NCBI GenBank assembly: GCA_031270565.1
Contig: JAISXJ010000138.1
Coordinates: 1 to 14,096, forward strand
Length of the DNA: 14,096 nt
Direction of reading: 5' to 3'
From: Prevotellaceae bacterium
GTDB taxonomy: Bacteria; Bacteroidota; Bacteroidia; Bacteroidales; Paludibacteraceae
In this document: in pieces, positions 1 through 9,900 of the stretch
How positions within the stretch are numbered: position 1 is the stretch's first letter
How the letters are laid out: every line of letters starts with the position of its first letter
The notes under the pieces: generated by a model
What the model was told of the DNA's origin: nothing
What the model saw: only the letters and a program-made list of their open reading frames with translations
The model's database searches: none
Translations under genes and position numbers: made by a program

Positions 1-1
1 G

Positions 2-424
2 TTTCGTCGCAGTGCGTTTTTGCAAATCAATCATACGTTGTATAACAGGATGAAATTATGTGGAGACTGGTTTTTTTACACATTGTTGTGTGAACAGGGC
101 GATGTGTTACGAATAGCAAAAGCATATACCAACTATCGTGTTCACCCTGAAAATTCTTCTCAAAGAGCTGAGTATGAAGGTAGAAGTTTTTTAGAGGGAC
201 TGAACATACTGGATTATATCTGCAAACGCATCAAGACCAATCCATTGAATTATTCTGCCGTATGGGCAAAGCAATGGGTAAAATACGAAAAAAAATACCA
301 ATTTTCAGCCGATATAAATAAACAAATCAAACAAAGGATTTTTAAAACACACAGACTGATATTCTGTTATTATTATTTATACCGGTTACATTATCAACGA
401 AAAAAGGCATATGGGAACTTCTAA
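2..424 (+). CDS. Glycosyltransferase family 2 protein, 3' end only
   Basis: The frame is open from base 2, and the first visible methionine (base 20) is internal, so the gene starts upstream of the window. About 140 C-terminal residues are present. The segment RMKLCGDWFFYTLL, followed by a short gap and YRVHPENSSQ, is the familiar end of bacterial GT-A fold, family 2 glycosyltransferases. In these the GDW segment and the Y-R-x-H motif close the sugar-nucleotide/acceptor site. The last ~60 residues are basic and aromatic (KQRIFKTHRLIFCYYYLYRLHYQRKK), as often seen where these enzymes touch the inner membrane. The likely role is transfer of a sugar from an activated nucleotide donor in capsule, O-antigen or exopolysaccharide assembly. 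The donor and linkage cannot be told because the catalytic N-terminus is missing. The stop codon lies inside the left arm of a palindromic element (418-529), so the final residues may have been altered by it. Confidence 0.75.
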   Translation, partial: FRRSAFLQINHTLYNRMKLCGDWFFYTLLCEQGDVLRIAKAYTNYRVHPENSSQRAEYEGRSFLEGLNILDYICKRIKTNPLNYSAVWAKQWVKYEKKYQFSADINKQIKQRIFKTHRLIFCYYYLYRLHYQRKKAYGNF

Positions 425-529
425 AAATTGCTTTTTCCGCGTTACGCTCTTTCGGTAAAATGTTCATTTACGTTAGTAAACTCCGCTTTTACCTCAATGG
501 CAAGCCTTGAAAAATCTAATTTTTAGAAG
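418..529. repeat. Nested palindromic element (small MITE-like or REP-like)
   Basis: The outer arms are CTTCTAAAAATT (418-429) and its exact complement (518-529). They continue after a small bulge with a further T-rich/A-rich pairing (432-437 with 509-514 region). Inside, GGTAAAA (454-460) pairs exactly with TTTTACC (487-493), and inside that TTTAC (467-471) pairs with GTAAA (476-480) around a GTTA loop. The whole 112-bp unit can therefore fold into one long stem on either strand. No target-site duplication is obvious. It could terminate the upstream glycosyltransferase transcript, but it lacks a clear U-tract. Its sequence is unrelated to the other elements in the window. Confidence 0.6.
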
Positions 530-540
530 CCCCTACCAAT

Positions 541-577
541 ATTCCGGTTAACTCTTTCTTTGAGGCGTTATAAAATA
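541..577 (+). repeat. Dispersed 37-bp repeat, copy 1
   Basis: This stretch matches 12181-12216 in the same orientation, with four substitutions and one single-base gap over 36 aligned bases. The shared core includes GGTTAA, TCTTT and TTTGAGGCG, followed by TATAA. This copy lies just downstream of the DJ-1-family gene (minus strand), and the other lies upstream of trxA. Function unknown. Confidence 0.6.
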
Positions 578-619
578 AGGAATCCCTTTGCGGTCGAAGA
601 CCGTTTGCTCAGACAACAT

Positions 620-1171
620 TCAGGCAATCAGCACCTTTGCCACCGACACCGATACGTCGTCGCCACACAGGTTGGCAACAATAGCCAGTCCAAATTCGAC
701 ACTGCAACCCGGTCCTGCAGCGGTAATAATCTGCTGACCGAACGCCACTCTTGCAGAAGAGATTTGAGCATTGTGCAGATAACTCTCATAACCCGGATAG
801 CATATCGCTGGGATGCCGTTGAGCAGTCCCAGTTTACCGAGTATAAGCGGAGCGGCACAAATGGCAGCCAACTTCTTCCCTTTGGCATGATGTGCCACGA
901 GCAATTGTTTCAGTCCCTCGTGGGCGTCAAGGTGTGAGGTTCCGGGCATACCACCGGGCAAAATAAGCAGTTCGGCGTCTGAAAAATCGACGTCATCAAA
1001 AAGCGTATCTGCTTCTATCGCAATACCGTGCGCCCCAACAACAGTGTGGCTGCTACCGATGGAGACGGTTGTAACATGCAGTTCAGCGCGACGCAAAATG
1101 TCTGTTGTGGTAACGGCTTCTATCTCCTCAAAACCGTCTGCTAAAAATAGATAGATCTGTTTCATAAACAT
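620..1171 (-). CDS. DJ-1/PfpI family protein (YajL/ThiJ-like)
   Basis: 183 aa, the normal length for single-domain DJ-1 proteins of the class I glutamine-amidotransferase-like fold. The N-terminal beta strand IYLFLADGFEEIEA carries the conserved glutamate at residue 18. LILPGGMPG (69-77) is the oxyanion-side loop. AAICAAP places the reactive nucleophile-elbow cysteine at residue 105, matching human DJ-1 Glu18/Cys106. Homologues have been assigned glyoxalase/deglycase, chaperone or oxidative-stress roles. Old annotations as thiazole-monophosphate biosynthesis (ThiJ) are not supported here, because no thiamine genes are nearby. It is the last gene of the minus-strand operon, 41 bp after rny. 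The start could also be Met3, which gives a start closer to the usual family N-terminus. A short CGGTC-TTC-GACCG hairpin (591-603) lies just past the stop without a U-tract, so it is a weak terminator candidate. The exact substrate is unknown. Confidence 0.9.
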   Translation of the reverse strand: MFMKQIYLFLADGFEEIEAVTTTDILRRAELHVTTVSIGSSHTVVGAHGIAIEADTLFDDVDFSDAELLILPGGMPGTSHLDAHEGLKQLLVAHHAKGKKLAAICAAPLILGKLGLLNGIPAICYPGYESYLHNAQISSARVAFGQQIITAAGPGCSVEFGLAIVANLCGDDVSVSVAKVLIA

Positions 1172-1212
1172 TAAAAGTGTTATTCAAATGATGGTTGGCG
1201 TTCACATTTGCG

Positions 1213-2772
1213 CTACTTGGCATAACTGACAGCGCGGGTTTCGCGAATCACCGTTATTTTCACCTGACCCGGATAGGTCATTTCGTCCTGTATTTTCTTG
1301 GCGATGTCGTAAGAGAGCGTTTCTACGGTTTTGTCATCCACTTTTTCTGCTCCAACAATCACACGCAATTCGCGTCCAGCCTGAATGGCATACGTTTTCA
1401 GTACACCCGTGTAGGAGAGCGCCAGATTTTCCAAATCTTTCAGTCGTTTGATATATGCCTCTACAATTTCGCGTCGTGCGCCGGGTCTTGCTCCAGAAAT
1501 GGCATCACAGACCTGTACGATGGGCGCCAGAAGGGAGGTCATTTCTATCTCATCGTGATGCGCTCCGATGGCGTTGCAAATATCGGCTTTCTCTTTGTAT
1601 TTCTCGGCTAATTGCATGCCAAGGATAGCATGTGGTAATTCGGGCTGATCATCAGGGACTTTGCCGATGTCGTGCAACAGTCCTGCACGTTTGGCTTTTT
1701 GCGGATTCAGCCCCAGTTCTGCAGCCATAATAGCGCAGAGATTGGCTGTTTCGCGTGAGTGTTGCAACAGATTCTGTCCGTATGAAGAGCGGTATTTCAT
1801 TTTGCCAACCAAACGAATAAGATCGGGATGCAAACCGTGTATGCCCAAATCTATTGTTGTGCGTTTGCCAATCTCAATAATTTCTTCTTCAACCTGTTTG
1901 GTTGTTTTGGCAACAATATCTTCAATACGCGCGGGATGAATCCGTCCGTCCACTACCAGTTGATGCAGGGCTAAACGGGCAACCTCACGTCGTACAGGGT
2001 CAAAACCCGATAAAACAATGGCTTCGGGTGTGTCGTCCACAATGATTTCAACGCCTGTGGCTGCCTCCAACGCCCGAATGTTGCGCCCTTCCCGTCCGAT
2101 GATACGTCCCTTGACTTCATCGGATTCAATGTTAAACACTGTTACGGAGTTTTCAATAGCCGTCTCGGTTGCTACCCGTTGAATGGTTTGCACAATGATA
2201 CGTTTGGCTTCTTTGTTGGCAGTCATTTTCGCCTCCTCCATCATCTCGTTAACATAAGCCATCGCATCGGTTTTGGCTTCGTCTTTGATGCTTTCTATCA
2301 GTTGAGCCTTGGCATCTTCGGGCGACATGCCGGAGATAATTGATAATTTTTCAATTATCTGAGCGTGACTATGCCCCAATTCTTTTTTCTTGACTTCAAG
2401 AGCTGCCAGCTGCGCACTGAGATTTCCTTTCAGAGAATCAATATCATTTTGTTTGCGCTGAATGTCAGCCTGTCGCTGATTGAGTGACTGTTCTTTTTGG
2501 TGAATACGGTTTTCGTTTTGTCTAACGAGAACTTCCGCCTGTTGCAGTTTGGCGTTGCGCTCGGCAACTTCGCGTGTATGCTCGGCTTTGAGATTCACAA
2601 TCTGTTCTTTGATTTCGACTAATTTGGCGCGTTTAAAATTTTCTGCCTCTTCTTCAGCCTGTTTTAACGTATGTGTTCTTTTTTTCTTTGATACCAGCAA
2701 AAAAACAGACCAGCCAAGGCCTCCGCCAAGCAATATGCCTGCGACTAAAATTATACAGTAGGTTATGTTCAT
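1213..2772 (-). CDS. rny: Ribonuclease Y
   Basis: 519 aa, full length for RNase Y, the membrane-anchored endoribonuclease that starts decay of many mRNAs. Domains in order: an N-terminal transmembrane helix at about residues 6-28 followed by a KKKR positive stop; a long charged coiled coil (about 32-150); a KH RNA-binding domain centred on GRIIGREGRN (222-231); and an HD hydrolase domain with HSRE (338-341), the paired metal ligands His367-Asp368 in LLHDIGK, His405-His406 in GAHHDE and Asp423 in CDAISGARPG. All expected metal-binding residues are present, so the enzyme should be active. It sits at the cytoplasmic face of the inner membrane. It follows zapA after a 112-bp spacer that contains a strong hairpin, and precedes a DJ-1-family gene by 41 bp. 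There are no frameshifts or missing motifs. Confidence 0.97.
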   Translation of the reverse strand: MNITYCIILVAGILLGGGLGWSVFLLVSKKKRTHTLKQAEEEAENFKRAKLVEIKEQIVNLKAEHTREVAERNAKLQQAEVLVRQNENRIHQKEQSLNQRQADIQRKQNDIDSLKGNLSAQLAALEVKKKELGHSHAQIIEKLSIISGMSPEDAKAQLIESIKDEAKTDAMAYVNEMMEEAKMTANKEAKRIIVQTIQRVATETAIENSVTVFNIESDEVKGRIIGREGRNIRALEAATGVEIIVDDTPEAIVLSGFDPVRREVARLALHQLVVDGRIHPARIEDIVAKTTKQVEEEIIEIGKRTTIDLGIHGLHPDLIRLVGKMKYRSSYGQNLLQHSRETANLCAIMAAELGLNPQKAKRAGLLHDIGKVPDDQPELPHAILGMQLAEKYKEKADICNAIGAHHDEIEMTSLLAPIVQVCDAISGARPGARREIVEAYIKRLKDLENLALSYTGVLKTYAIQAGRELRVIVGAEKVDDKTVETLSYDIAKKIQDEMTYPGQVKITVIRETRAVSYAK

Positions 2773-2813
2773 AAAATAAATATTTTAGGTTCAGAAATTA
2801 TAGTCAAAAGCAA

Positions 2814-2853
2814 ACCGCACAAACGCCGGCATACATAAGTACGTCAGTGCGGT
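2814..2853 (-). promoter_or_regulatory. Hairpin in the zapA-rny spacer (attenuator, processing site or weak terminator)
   Basis: ACCGCAC (2814-2820) pairs perfectly with GTGCGGT (2847-2853). A second, overlapping GTGCGGT (2852-2858) offers an alternative partner. Within the loop, ACG/CGT and TAC/GTA can extend the stem to an ATAA loop. On the coding (minus) strand the stem is followed by a T-rich run (TTTGCTTTTGAC), so it resembles a leaky terminator or an mRNA-processing signal between zapA and rny. The 112-bp spacer holds no ORF. Confidence 0.5.
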
Positions 2854-2884
2854 GCGGTAACATTGATTCTTTGAAAATGTTGAC

Positions 2885-3199
2885 TTACAGAATCTCGTCG
2901 ATTTGATTTGTATAACCCTTGAGCATTTCAATCAGCGGAGCAGCATCAACGGCTGCATTGTGTCTGAGAAGGCTCACTGCCAAAGCATTGGCGGCAAAAA
3001 TAAGAATCTGTGTTCGACTGCATGTTGAATAGGCACGGGTATAATAGTCGATTTTGTTATTCAACAGCAACTCGGCTTGCCGGTAGATCGCCTCCTCGCG
3101 ACGACGAACAGTCATCGGCAATGTCTCTCCTGCAACATTCACATGGATAAGAAACTCTTCGGATGTTTTATCCATCATTTTTTTCGATATGCTATCCAT
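2885..3199 (-). CDS. zapA: Cell division protein ZapA
   Basis: 104 aa, the usual size for ZapA, the small protein that bundles FtsZ filaments and stabilises the Z-ring. The N-terminal half (HVNVAGETLPMTVRRREEAIYRQAELLLNNKI) has the typical pattern of a small beta-hairpin globular head with a strongly conserved basic/acidic cluster before the first helix. The C-terminal half (about 64-104), starting QILIFAANALAVSLLR, is the long amphipathic helix used for dimer/tetramer coiled-coil packing. The annotated start gives eight residues before Met8/Met9; a start at Met8 or Met9 is equally possible because Bacteroidota rarely use Shine-Dalgarno sites. It is 8 bp downstream of a small coiled-coil gene and upstream of rny, an arrangement I recognise from other Bacteroidota. 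It should act in the cytoplasm at midcell. Confidence 0.85.
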   Translation of the reverse strand: MDSISKKMMDKTSEEFLIHVNVAGETLPMTVRRREEAIYRQAELLLNNKIDYYTRAYSTCSRTQILIFAANALAVSLLRHNAAVDAAPLIEMLKGYTNQIDEIL

Positions 3200-3207
3200 C
3201 AGTTGCG

Positions 3208-3501
3208 TTATTCATTAAGCAAAGCTAAACATGTATCAATGTCCCGCATCAATGTTGTTATACGTCGGTAGGCATTTTTCTTGTCCTGTTCGGATTGTCC
3301 GAAGGCACGCGCTACTTTCAGTACTTCATAATTGTCTCGGTATTCCGCCGCCATTTTTTTTGCAGCAAACAACTCTTTACGACACGTCTCAAGATCGGCT
3401 TTTAATGCTTCATTATCAGATTTTAATTGCTGATAATTAGTCAAAAGATCGAGAAACTTCTTTTCAAATTCGTCAATTGTTGTCTGGTAGGCATTTGGCA
3501 T
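3208..3501 (-). CDS. Small coiled-coil protein encoded upstream of zapA
   Basis: 97 aa, no signal peptide and no membrane segment. Residues about 7-60 are a charged heptad-rich helix (for example LTNYQQLKSDNEALKADLETCRKEL, split here for length), consistent with a coiled coil. The last ~40 residues (YEVLKVARAFG, then a polar linker, then RRITTLMRDIDTCLALLNE) form a conserved tail that I associate with an unnamed Bacteroidota family usually encoded next to zapA. It is the first gene of the operon, with zapA 8 bp downstream, so the two are almost certainly co-translated and a partnership with ZapA is plausible. It could be a functional counterpart of ZapB, which is also a short coiled coil, but I see no clear sequence identity to ZapB. 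Function is inferred from size, coiled coil and context only. Confidence 0.75.
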   Translation of the reverse strand: MPNAYQTTIDEFEKKFLDLLTNYQQLKSDNEALKADLETCRKELFAAKKMAAEYRDNYEVLKVARAFGQSEQDKKNAYRRITTLMRDIDTCLALLNE

Positions 3502-3527
3502 CTGGCAGAAAAAATTTTAAATCCGTG

Positions 3528-3535
3528 CAAAGGTA
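3528..3535 (-). promoter_or_regulatory. -7 element of the zapA-rny operon promoter
   Basis: On the minus strand this reads TACCTTTG, an exact match to the Bacteroidota sigma-ABfr -7 consensus TAnnTTTG. It lies 26 bp from the ATG at 3501, giving a leader of roughly 20 nt. No good -33 TTG is seen at the usual distance; the region there is only a T-rich run. Confidence 0.65.
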
Positions 3536-3745
3536 ATGATTTATATTCAAAGAAAAAAAGGGATTTTGTGTCTATTTTTTTTCAAAAACAAGAAAGAACG
3601 TTTTTTATTGGCTTCAGCGCTTTTAAATATTAAAAATAAAATCGGTTGCTAATCGCGAATCACTGATTGAATCCGGTGTTTTTTAGCATACGAAAAAAAA
3701 ATTGTGTCATTTCGGAAAAATAAATATAAAGTCCTCATTTTTTAT

Positions 3746-3753
3746 TACCTTTG
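3746..3753 (+). promoter_or_regulatory. -7 element for the giant adhesin gene
   Basis: TACCTTTG matches TAnnTTTG exactly on the plus strand. A start site a few bases downstream would give a leader of about 225-230 nt before the ATG at 3988. A -33 TTG at the expected spacing is not evident. From 3536 to 3745 the sequence is AT-rich and holds no ORF or RNA gene that I can recognise. Confidence 0.6.
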
Positions 3754-3766
3754 TCGTCAACATTTA

Positions 3767-3921
3767 CGCTGACAGATAGAATCGACATAACGTCAGCGGT
3801 TACAGAAAAAAACTTCATTATTCTTAACTCTGTATATAACAGAATATTTATATAGTGTTCAAACGTTTTTTATGAAGCGAAAGCGTTTATCGTAAATCAT
3901 CTCCAATTACAAACGTTTGAA
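3767..3921 (+). promoter_or_regulatory. Structured 5' leader of the giant adhesin gene
   Basis: Two inverted repeats lie in the predicted leader. CGCTGAC (3767-3773) pairs with GTCAGCG (3792-3798) near the predicted transcript 5' end. TTCAAACGTTT (3858-3868) pairs perfectly with AAACGTTTGAA (3911-3921) across 42 bases. The core AAACGTTT is itself palindromic, so the second pair could equally be two operator half-sites for a dimeric DNA-binding protein. No known riboswitch class is recognised. The rest of the leader to 3987 is AT-rich. Confidence 0.45.
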
Positions 3922-3987
3922 ATATTTAAAGTGTGTCTTGATATTTTTCTAAGTTGACAATATATTCATTTTTTAATTATTTTCCTT

Positions 3988-6900
3988 ATGAACAAAAATT
4001 TACTCAGATTTGGAGTGATGATTTTGTCAATCATCATTGTGACGGGTGTTTCCGCGCAACGCAAAGTCTTCAGAGACGGCTTTGAGTCCGGATTAACCCA
4101 GTGGAGCCAAACGCCAGTCTTCAGTACCGATTCGTTATGGAGCGTTGGAGAAGGTATTAGGCAGTTATCTGCTGTCGAAGGCAGCAATTATGCGTATCTC
4201 TGCACGGATGTAAATCAACCGCCTGTGAAGTTAATCTCGCCGCCGGTAGATTTGTCAACGCTGATGGAACCCGCTCTGACCTTTTCTATGGCAGCGCCCA
4301 AATTCGCTAACGGCGACCGCGATACGCTGAAAATTTACGCCAAAATTTTTAACGGCGAATGGCAACTGCTTGAAACATATACTGCCACCACGCAAGGGTG
4401 GACGGATCAGTCTGTGAATCTGGCAGTTTTTGAGAATCAGGCAGTTGTTACATTTGCCTTTGAGTACAACTATGGCCTCGGCAAAGGTGTCGCCATAGAC
4501 AATGTTGAAATCGGCGCTACGCAGGCTTGTGCAACGCCGTACAATCTGCTGGCGCAGCGTATTACGAATAACTCGGCTACCCTGTTATGGTCGAGCGGAT
4601 ATGCGGAAAGTTACCGGCTTAAAGTTTCTACAACGCAGATAACCGATTTCTCACAAACGGCAAACACGTTTGACAATACAGTTTATTCAACGGCGCGTCA
4701 GATAACAGGACTTTTCCCCACTACAAAGTACTACTTCTATGTGCAAGCCGACTGTGGGGGGAACGATTTTAGCGAATGGTCGCAGGCTGGGACATTCACA
4801 ACAGACTGTACGCCGAGAACATTACCCTACACAGAGAATTTTACCTCTGTCAGCACAGGCAATCTGCCCTCTTGCTGGAAAACGATAACAAATCACAGCG
4901 GCGACTGGGGCGAAGATGTTCCGGCAGCACAATATACACCACACTGTGAAGGTCGCGGTAGCGGAAATAATATGGCGCTTTTTCTCTCTGCGTACTACTA
5001 TTTTGTTCCGTATCTTCTGCCTCTTACCACAAGTGCGTATGCTATTTCGCCTGCGCTGGGAACAGATTTGAGTGGATACCAGCTGTCGTTCAAGCTTTAC
5101 AGCGCCAACCGCACTAAATTGCACGTAGGCGTATTGCTTGACCCGCAAGACATCACAACCTTTGTGGAACTCTCCACTTTCTCCGTTGCAGCCGGCGTTT
5201 CGGAGGACTGTATTATTCCGCTGACCGCAGCGCCGGCGGGATATAATCGCATCACCTTTTTTGTCGATGCATCAGATATTAACAACGGAATAACCGGCAT
5301 ATATATTGATGATATAAACGTAAGTCTGTTGCCTTCGTGCTCAAAGCCTTCCATTTTGCGGGCTACCGTTACAGAAAACTCGGCTTCGCTCTCGTGGACG
5401 GGGACGGCATCCTCCTATCATGTGCGGGTGTCATCCGAGCCGATAGATTATGAATATGACTCCGGCGATATATTCGACGGCACGGTAAGCACAGTTCCGT
5501 TCTCCGTTTCATCGCTCGACGCAAGGACAACCTATTATTTTTACGTACAAGCAGACTGTGGGTCGGGCGTAACTTCCGAATGGTCTAATCAGGGCGCTTT
5601 TATGACAGCGGCTATTCCCGCTACAATGCCCTACAATTGTTCTTTCGGCGATGCTGTTGACAATAAGCAGTGGGAACTGGAAAACGGCACCCAGGCAAAC
5701 AAGTGGGTTATCGGTGCGGGCGCTCATAATGGCGGACCAAGCGGACTGTACATCAGTGACAATGCTATGGGAACAACCAATAGTTACAATACGGGAAGCA
5801 CATCATACGTGTATGCTATTCGTAAAGTGAATTTGCATATTGCCGGAAGCTATTTTATTCAATTCGACTGGAAAGCTCAAGGGCAATACGACACTGATTT
5901 AATGCGCGTATTTTTGACTCCGGCAGCAACAGAGCTTTCAGCGGGTAATGCCTTTGGTCTTGCCGGAGACAGGAATTTGCTGCTTGATGACTGGATAAAT
6001 GCCGTCGGCGATCAGGGAGATCACGGCAAGCTGGTGATGTCGCCGACATGGACGACACAGGAGACAGTATGTTCTGTTGCAACGCCCGGAATATACAACC
6101 TTGTTTTCTTCTGGAAGAATGATAATCAGGGCGGTACACAGCCTCCTGTGGCTGTTGATAATATCTTTGTGGACAGACTGCTGTGTCGTGCAGTTGACAG
6201 TCTGACAGCATCGAATGTTACAGGGTCTTCTGCCAGCATTACCTGGACAGACAAAGCGGCGGTGTATGCGTGGAATGTGAAACTTTCCACTGTGCCGATA
6301 GATCCCAGTGTGGATTCCGGAGATGTGTTCAACGGAACAGTTACTTCCAAGCCGTACGTGCCGGTTGACTTGTCAGGGGCAACAAAGCATTATGTCTATG
6401 TTCAGGCAAACTGTGACGGACCTACAAGCGCTTGGAAAACCACCTCGTTCACCACCGAGTGCGGAGGCGATGTGCGTATTCCATACAGAGTGATTTTCAC
6501 CACAATGAGCGGAGGGGGGGAAGAAATAACTGTGTCAAAATGTTGGAAACTTTACTCCGGTAGGGTTTCGGATATATTCAATGGTGGTTTCCTGTCCTCG
6601 CCGATAGGTCGTTGGGGTATTTCTTCAAATGCTAATGTAATTCCGGGAGGAGATTACCATGCATACGTCGATGTCTTTACCGCAACTACGCAGCGATGGA
6701 TGATTTCGCCGCCAATAGCGTTGAATCGGGCTGCCGAACTGTCGTTTGATCTGGTTGCAGCAGCAAGTACTACTGGTGCAACATTTGGACTGGATGAAGC
6801 CGACGACCAGTTTATGGTACTTATTTCTGCAGAGCAAAACGAAGGAAGAGATGTCTGGAAAGAGTCCGATGCCACCATCTGGAACAATAAGGGAACCGGC

Positions 6901-9900
6901 AAGTATGTCTATAGCCAGATTCCAACCACCGCTACAAAAATTACCATACCGTTGAATCAATACAGAGGCAAGACTGTAAAAGTGGCTTTTTATGCCGAAT
7001 CAACAATACAGGGCGGGCACGGAGCTGCAATACACGTTGGAAATGTTATCGTTGACACGCTGTCATTGTGTGAGCCGCCTGTTGTTACTGTTGACAGCAT
7101 CGGCAAACATGGGGTGCGAGTTACATGGATACAGGGCAGTGAAGACCCGACAGGACAGCTGGTTTATGGCGCCAAAGGCTTTGACCCAACCACCGGAACG
7201 CCTGTTGCTGTTGGCGCTTCACCTCACGTACTTGTGGGCTTGACGGAAGGAGTGGAATATGACCTCTACCTTCGTTCCAAATGTACGGGTGATACCTATA
7301 GCGCATGGTCGGCTGTTACTTCCTTTGAAACAGTGAGCGGCTGTCCTCCTCCGACAAATCTCACAGGAAAAGTACAGGACGTATTTGTAACCGTTTCGTG
7401 GGAAAGTGGATCTTATGAATCGGCGTGGCAGCTGGTTTACGGCGCCCCCGGATTTAACCCCGACACCGTCGTAACACCCATTGATATTACCACGCCATCG
7501 CCATACAAGCTCTCCGGCTTGACAGCAGAAACCGACTATGACATATATCTTCGCACTTTCTGCGGTGAAACGTCGAGTAGTAGTGTATGGTCATCAGTGT
7601 TGTCATGCCGCACCACACCCTCGTCGGGAACGGCAACCCTGCCCTTTCCTTATGAGTGTGGTTTTGAAGATAACAGTGAAAACAGCAATTGGAACCTGGC
7701 AACCGGCTCAGGAAACAATAGATGGATTATCGGCACGAGCACACATAACGGCGGCGGCAAATCGCTTTATATTTCCAACAATGGCAGTGCATACTCTTAC
7801 AGTATAACTGCGACCACAAAGAGGTTTGCCTACCGGACAATAAACATTCCGCACGCCGGTTTACTGTCGTATAGCTTTGACTGGAAATCTGAGGGCGAAT
7901 ATCTCATGTTTGGACATACTGATTATTCACTTGCTTTTCTGGTACCTTCTGATTTGGAGTTGGATGTTGACGTTTCGGAAACAGTTACGCCAGCCGGATG
8001 GATTCCTCTCACCAGTGGACCTCTTGAGCAGAATCCCCAATGGCAAGTACAATCCGGTACGCATTCTTTTGCCGAACCCGGGTCTTATAAGCTGGTATTC
8101 TTCTGGAAGAATGATTTTGGTGGAGGTACTGGTACGCCTGCGGCAATAGATAATATCTCGCTCCTTTTTGACCCTGACATTGTCTGCAAAAATCCGGGGA
8201 ACTTTCACGCGGCATCATTAATTCACAATGCAGGACAACTCAGATGGACATCCGACGCCGAAACGTTTGATGTAAAAGTCTCCAGCGCTCCCATCGATCC
8301 GTTAACGGAACAGGGTAATCTTATCAATCTCACCACCGTTCAGGATAATTTTTACGATATGTTTAACCTGACTGCTTCCACGCCATACTACGCATACGTG
8401 CGGGCGAATTGCAGTGAGACAGAGGCTTCCTACTGGGTGTCGACGTCGTTTACAACAGGTTGTCCTGCCGTGTCGATGCCGTTTGAAGAGCATTTCACTG
8501 GCTACGGAACGGGAGCAGGGGCTTTCCCAACCTGCTGGCGCTATCAGATAAGCAACACCGGCAATGTATCGCTGCCACCATCCGCAATGACGCCTTATAT
8601 CGTGGACGGAACGTACAGCAAACCCGATACCAGATCACTGCGTCTGTATGGTCATTACGAAGATATGACAACGTCAGCCAAAACGTTTGCCATTATGCCG
8701 CGTCTGGATGCAGACGTGCAGGCATTGAGGTTGCGTTTTGACAGTTATTCCGCTACGACAGGCGCCCAGCTTCAGGTGGGCGTGCTAACGGACTGGTCGG
8801 ATATCAGTACGTTTGAACCTGTGGCAACGTACGATCTGGGCGCATGGAAGTCGCACACGCTGATTTTTGATGAATACGAAGATACAGGTAGATACATAGC
8901 TTTCCTTGTTAACGGCGATATGGCAAGCGCATCTTATACCGCGTTTATAGACCAGATACGTGTGGATTCCATCCGCCCGTGTCAACCGCCCATCTCTGTA
9001 AATGTTTCAGACATAGTCCACGATGGAGCAACCATTACGTGGAAGCCTCTTTCGTCCAGCGATACGGCACTGCATATTCAAATTTCAACCGTTATGAAGA
9101 ACGATCCGGAAGACGCGGACGATATTACCGAATTTGACATTGATGAGGTGGTTAGAATCTCTGACGGCGTGTACAGCTATTCCGCTCGCGGACTGGCAAG
9201 CGCTACGACTTATTATCTCTATGTTCGGATAGCCTGCAAAGACAACAATTACAGCGACAGATATGCCTCTGTAATCAGTTTCCGTACGGCATGCCGGACG
9301 TCCGAATTATTGCCGTTTGCCGAACCCTTCGACAGATACGGCTCAGGACCCGACATAAAACCCGATTGCTGGACAGTGGACGGGACAGCAGCCGTAAAGC
9401 CCTATTGCAGCACAACGCGGCGATATGGCACATCGGGAGCGTCGCTCTATTTTTCGACAGAGAGCGGCGCCAGCGCCTTTGCCATACTGCCCGAACTCTC
9501 GGAGCCGATAGCCACCACACTGTTGTCATTTGTGGCATATAAAACGCAGTTGGAAAATAACATCACCGTCGGCGTACTGACCGACCCGACTGATGTTTCC
9601 ACCTTTGATTCGATAACAACCGTGTCGCCCGATGCAACCAATACGTGGCAGGAGTTTGAAATCTTCCTGAATGGCTACAGCGGTACAGGCAGGCGTCTGG
9701 CGTTCCGTTCACAGCAGAGTGACGCAAATGCCATATATATTGATAATGTTTCGGTGAAAGTCATTCCCGCCTGCATCAGACCGTCTGCCATTTCGGCAAG
9801 CCGCATCACCGACACCTCGGCGGATATAACATTTGTTCCCGTTGGGGCGGAAGTGGAATGGAATCTGAAGATTGGCGCTTCCGGCTTTAATCCCGAAACA

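Noticed and set aside
560..937. 125-codon plus-strand open frame
   Set aside because: It lies mostly antisense to the well-supported DJ-1-family gene and has a low-complexity, arginine/histidine-rich translation with no family resemblance.
2773..2884. 6S RNA in the zapA-rny spacer
   Set aside because: 6S RNA is linked to zapA in some bacteria, but this spacer is only 112 bp, shorter than the usual ~180-200 nt, and does not show the long double-stranded rod with a central bubble.
3502..3745. tRNA or other structured RNA in the divergent intergenic region
   Set aside because: Short repeats such as AATC-ACT-GATT occur, but no cloverleaf, T-loop motif or conserved RNA fold could be assembled; the region is simply AT-rich.
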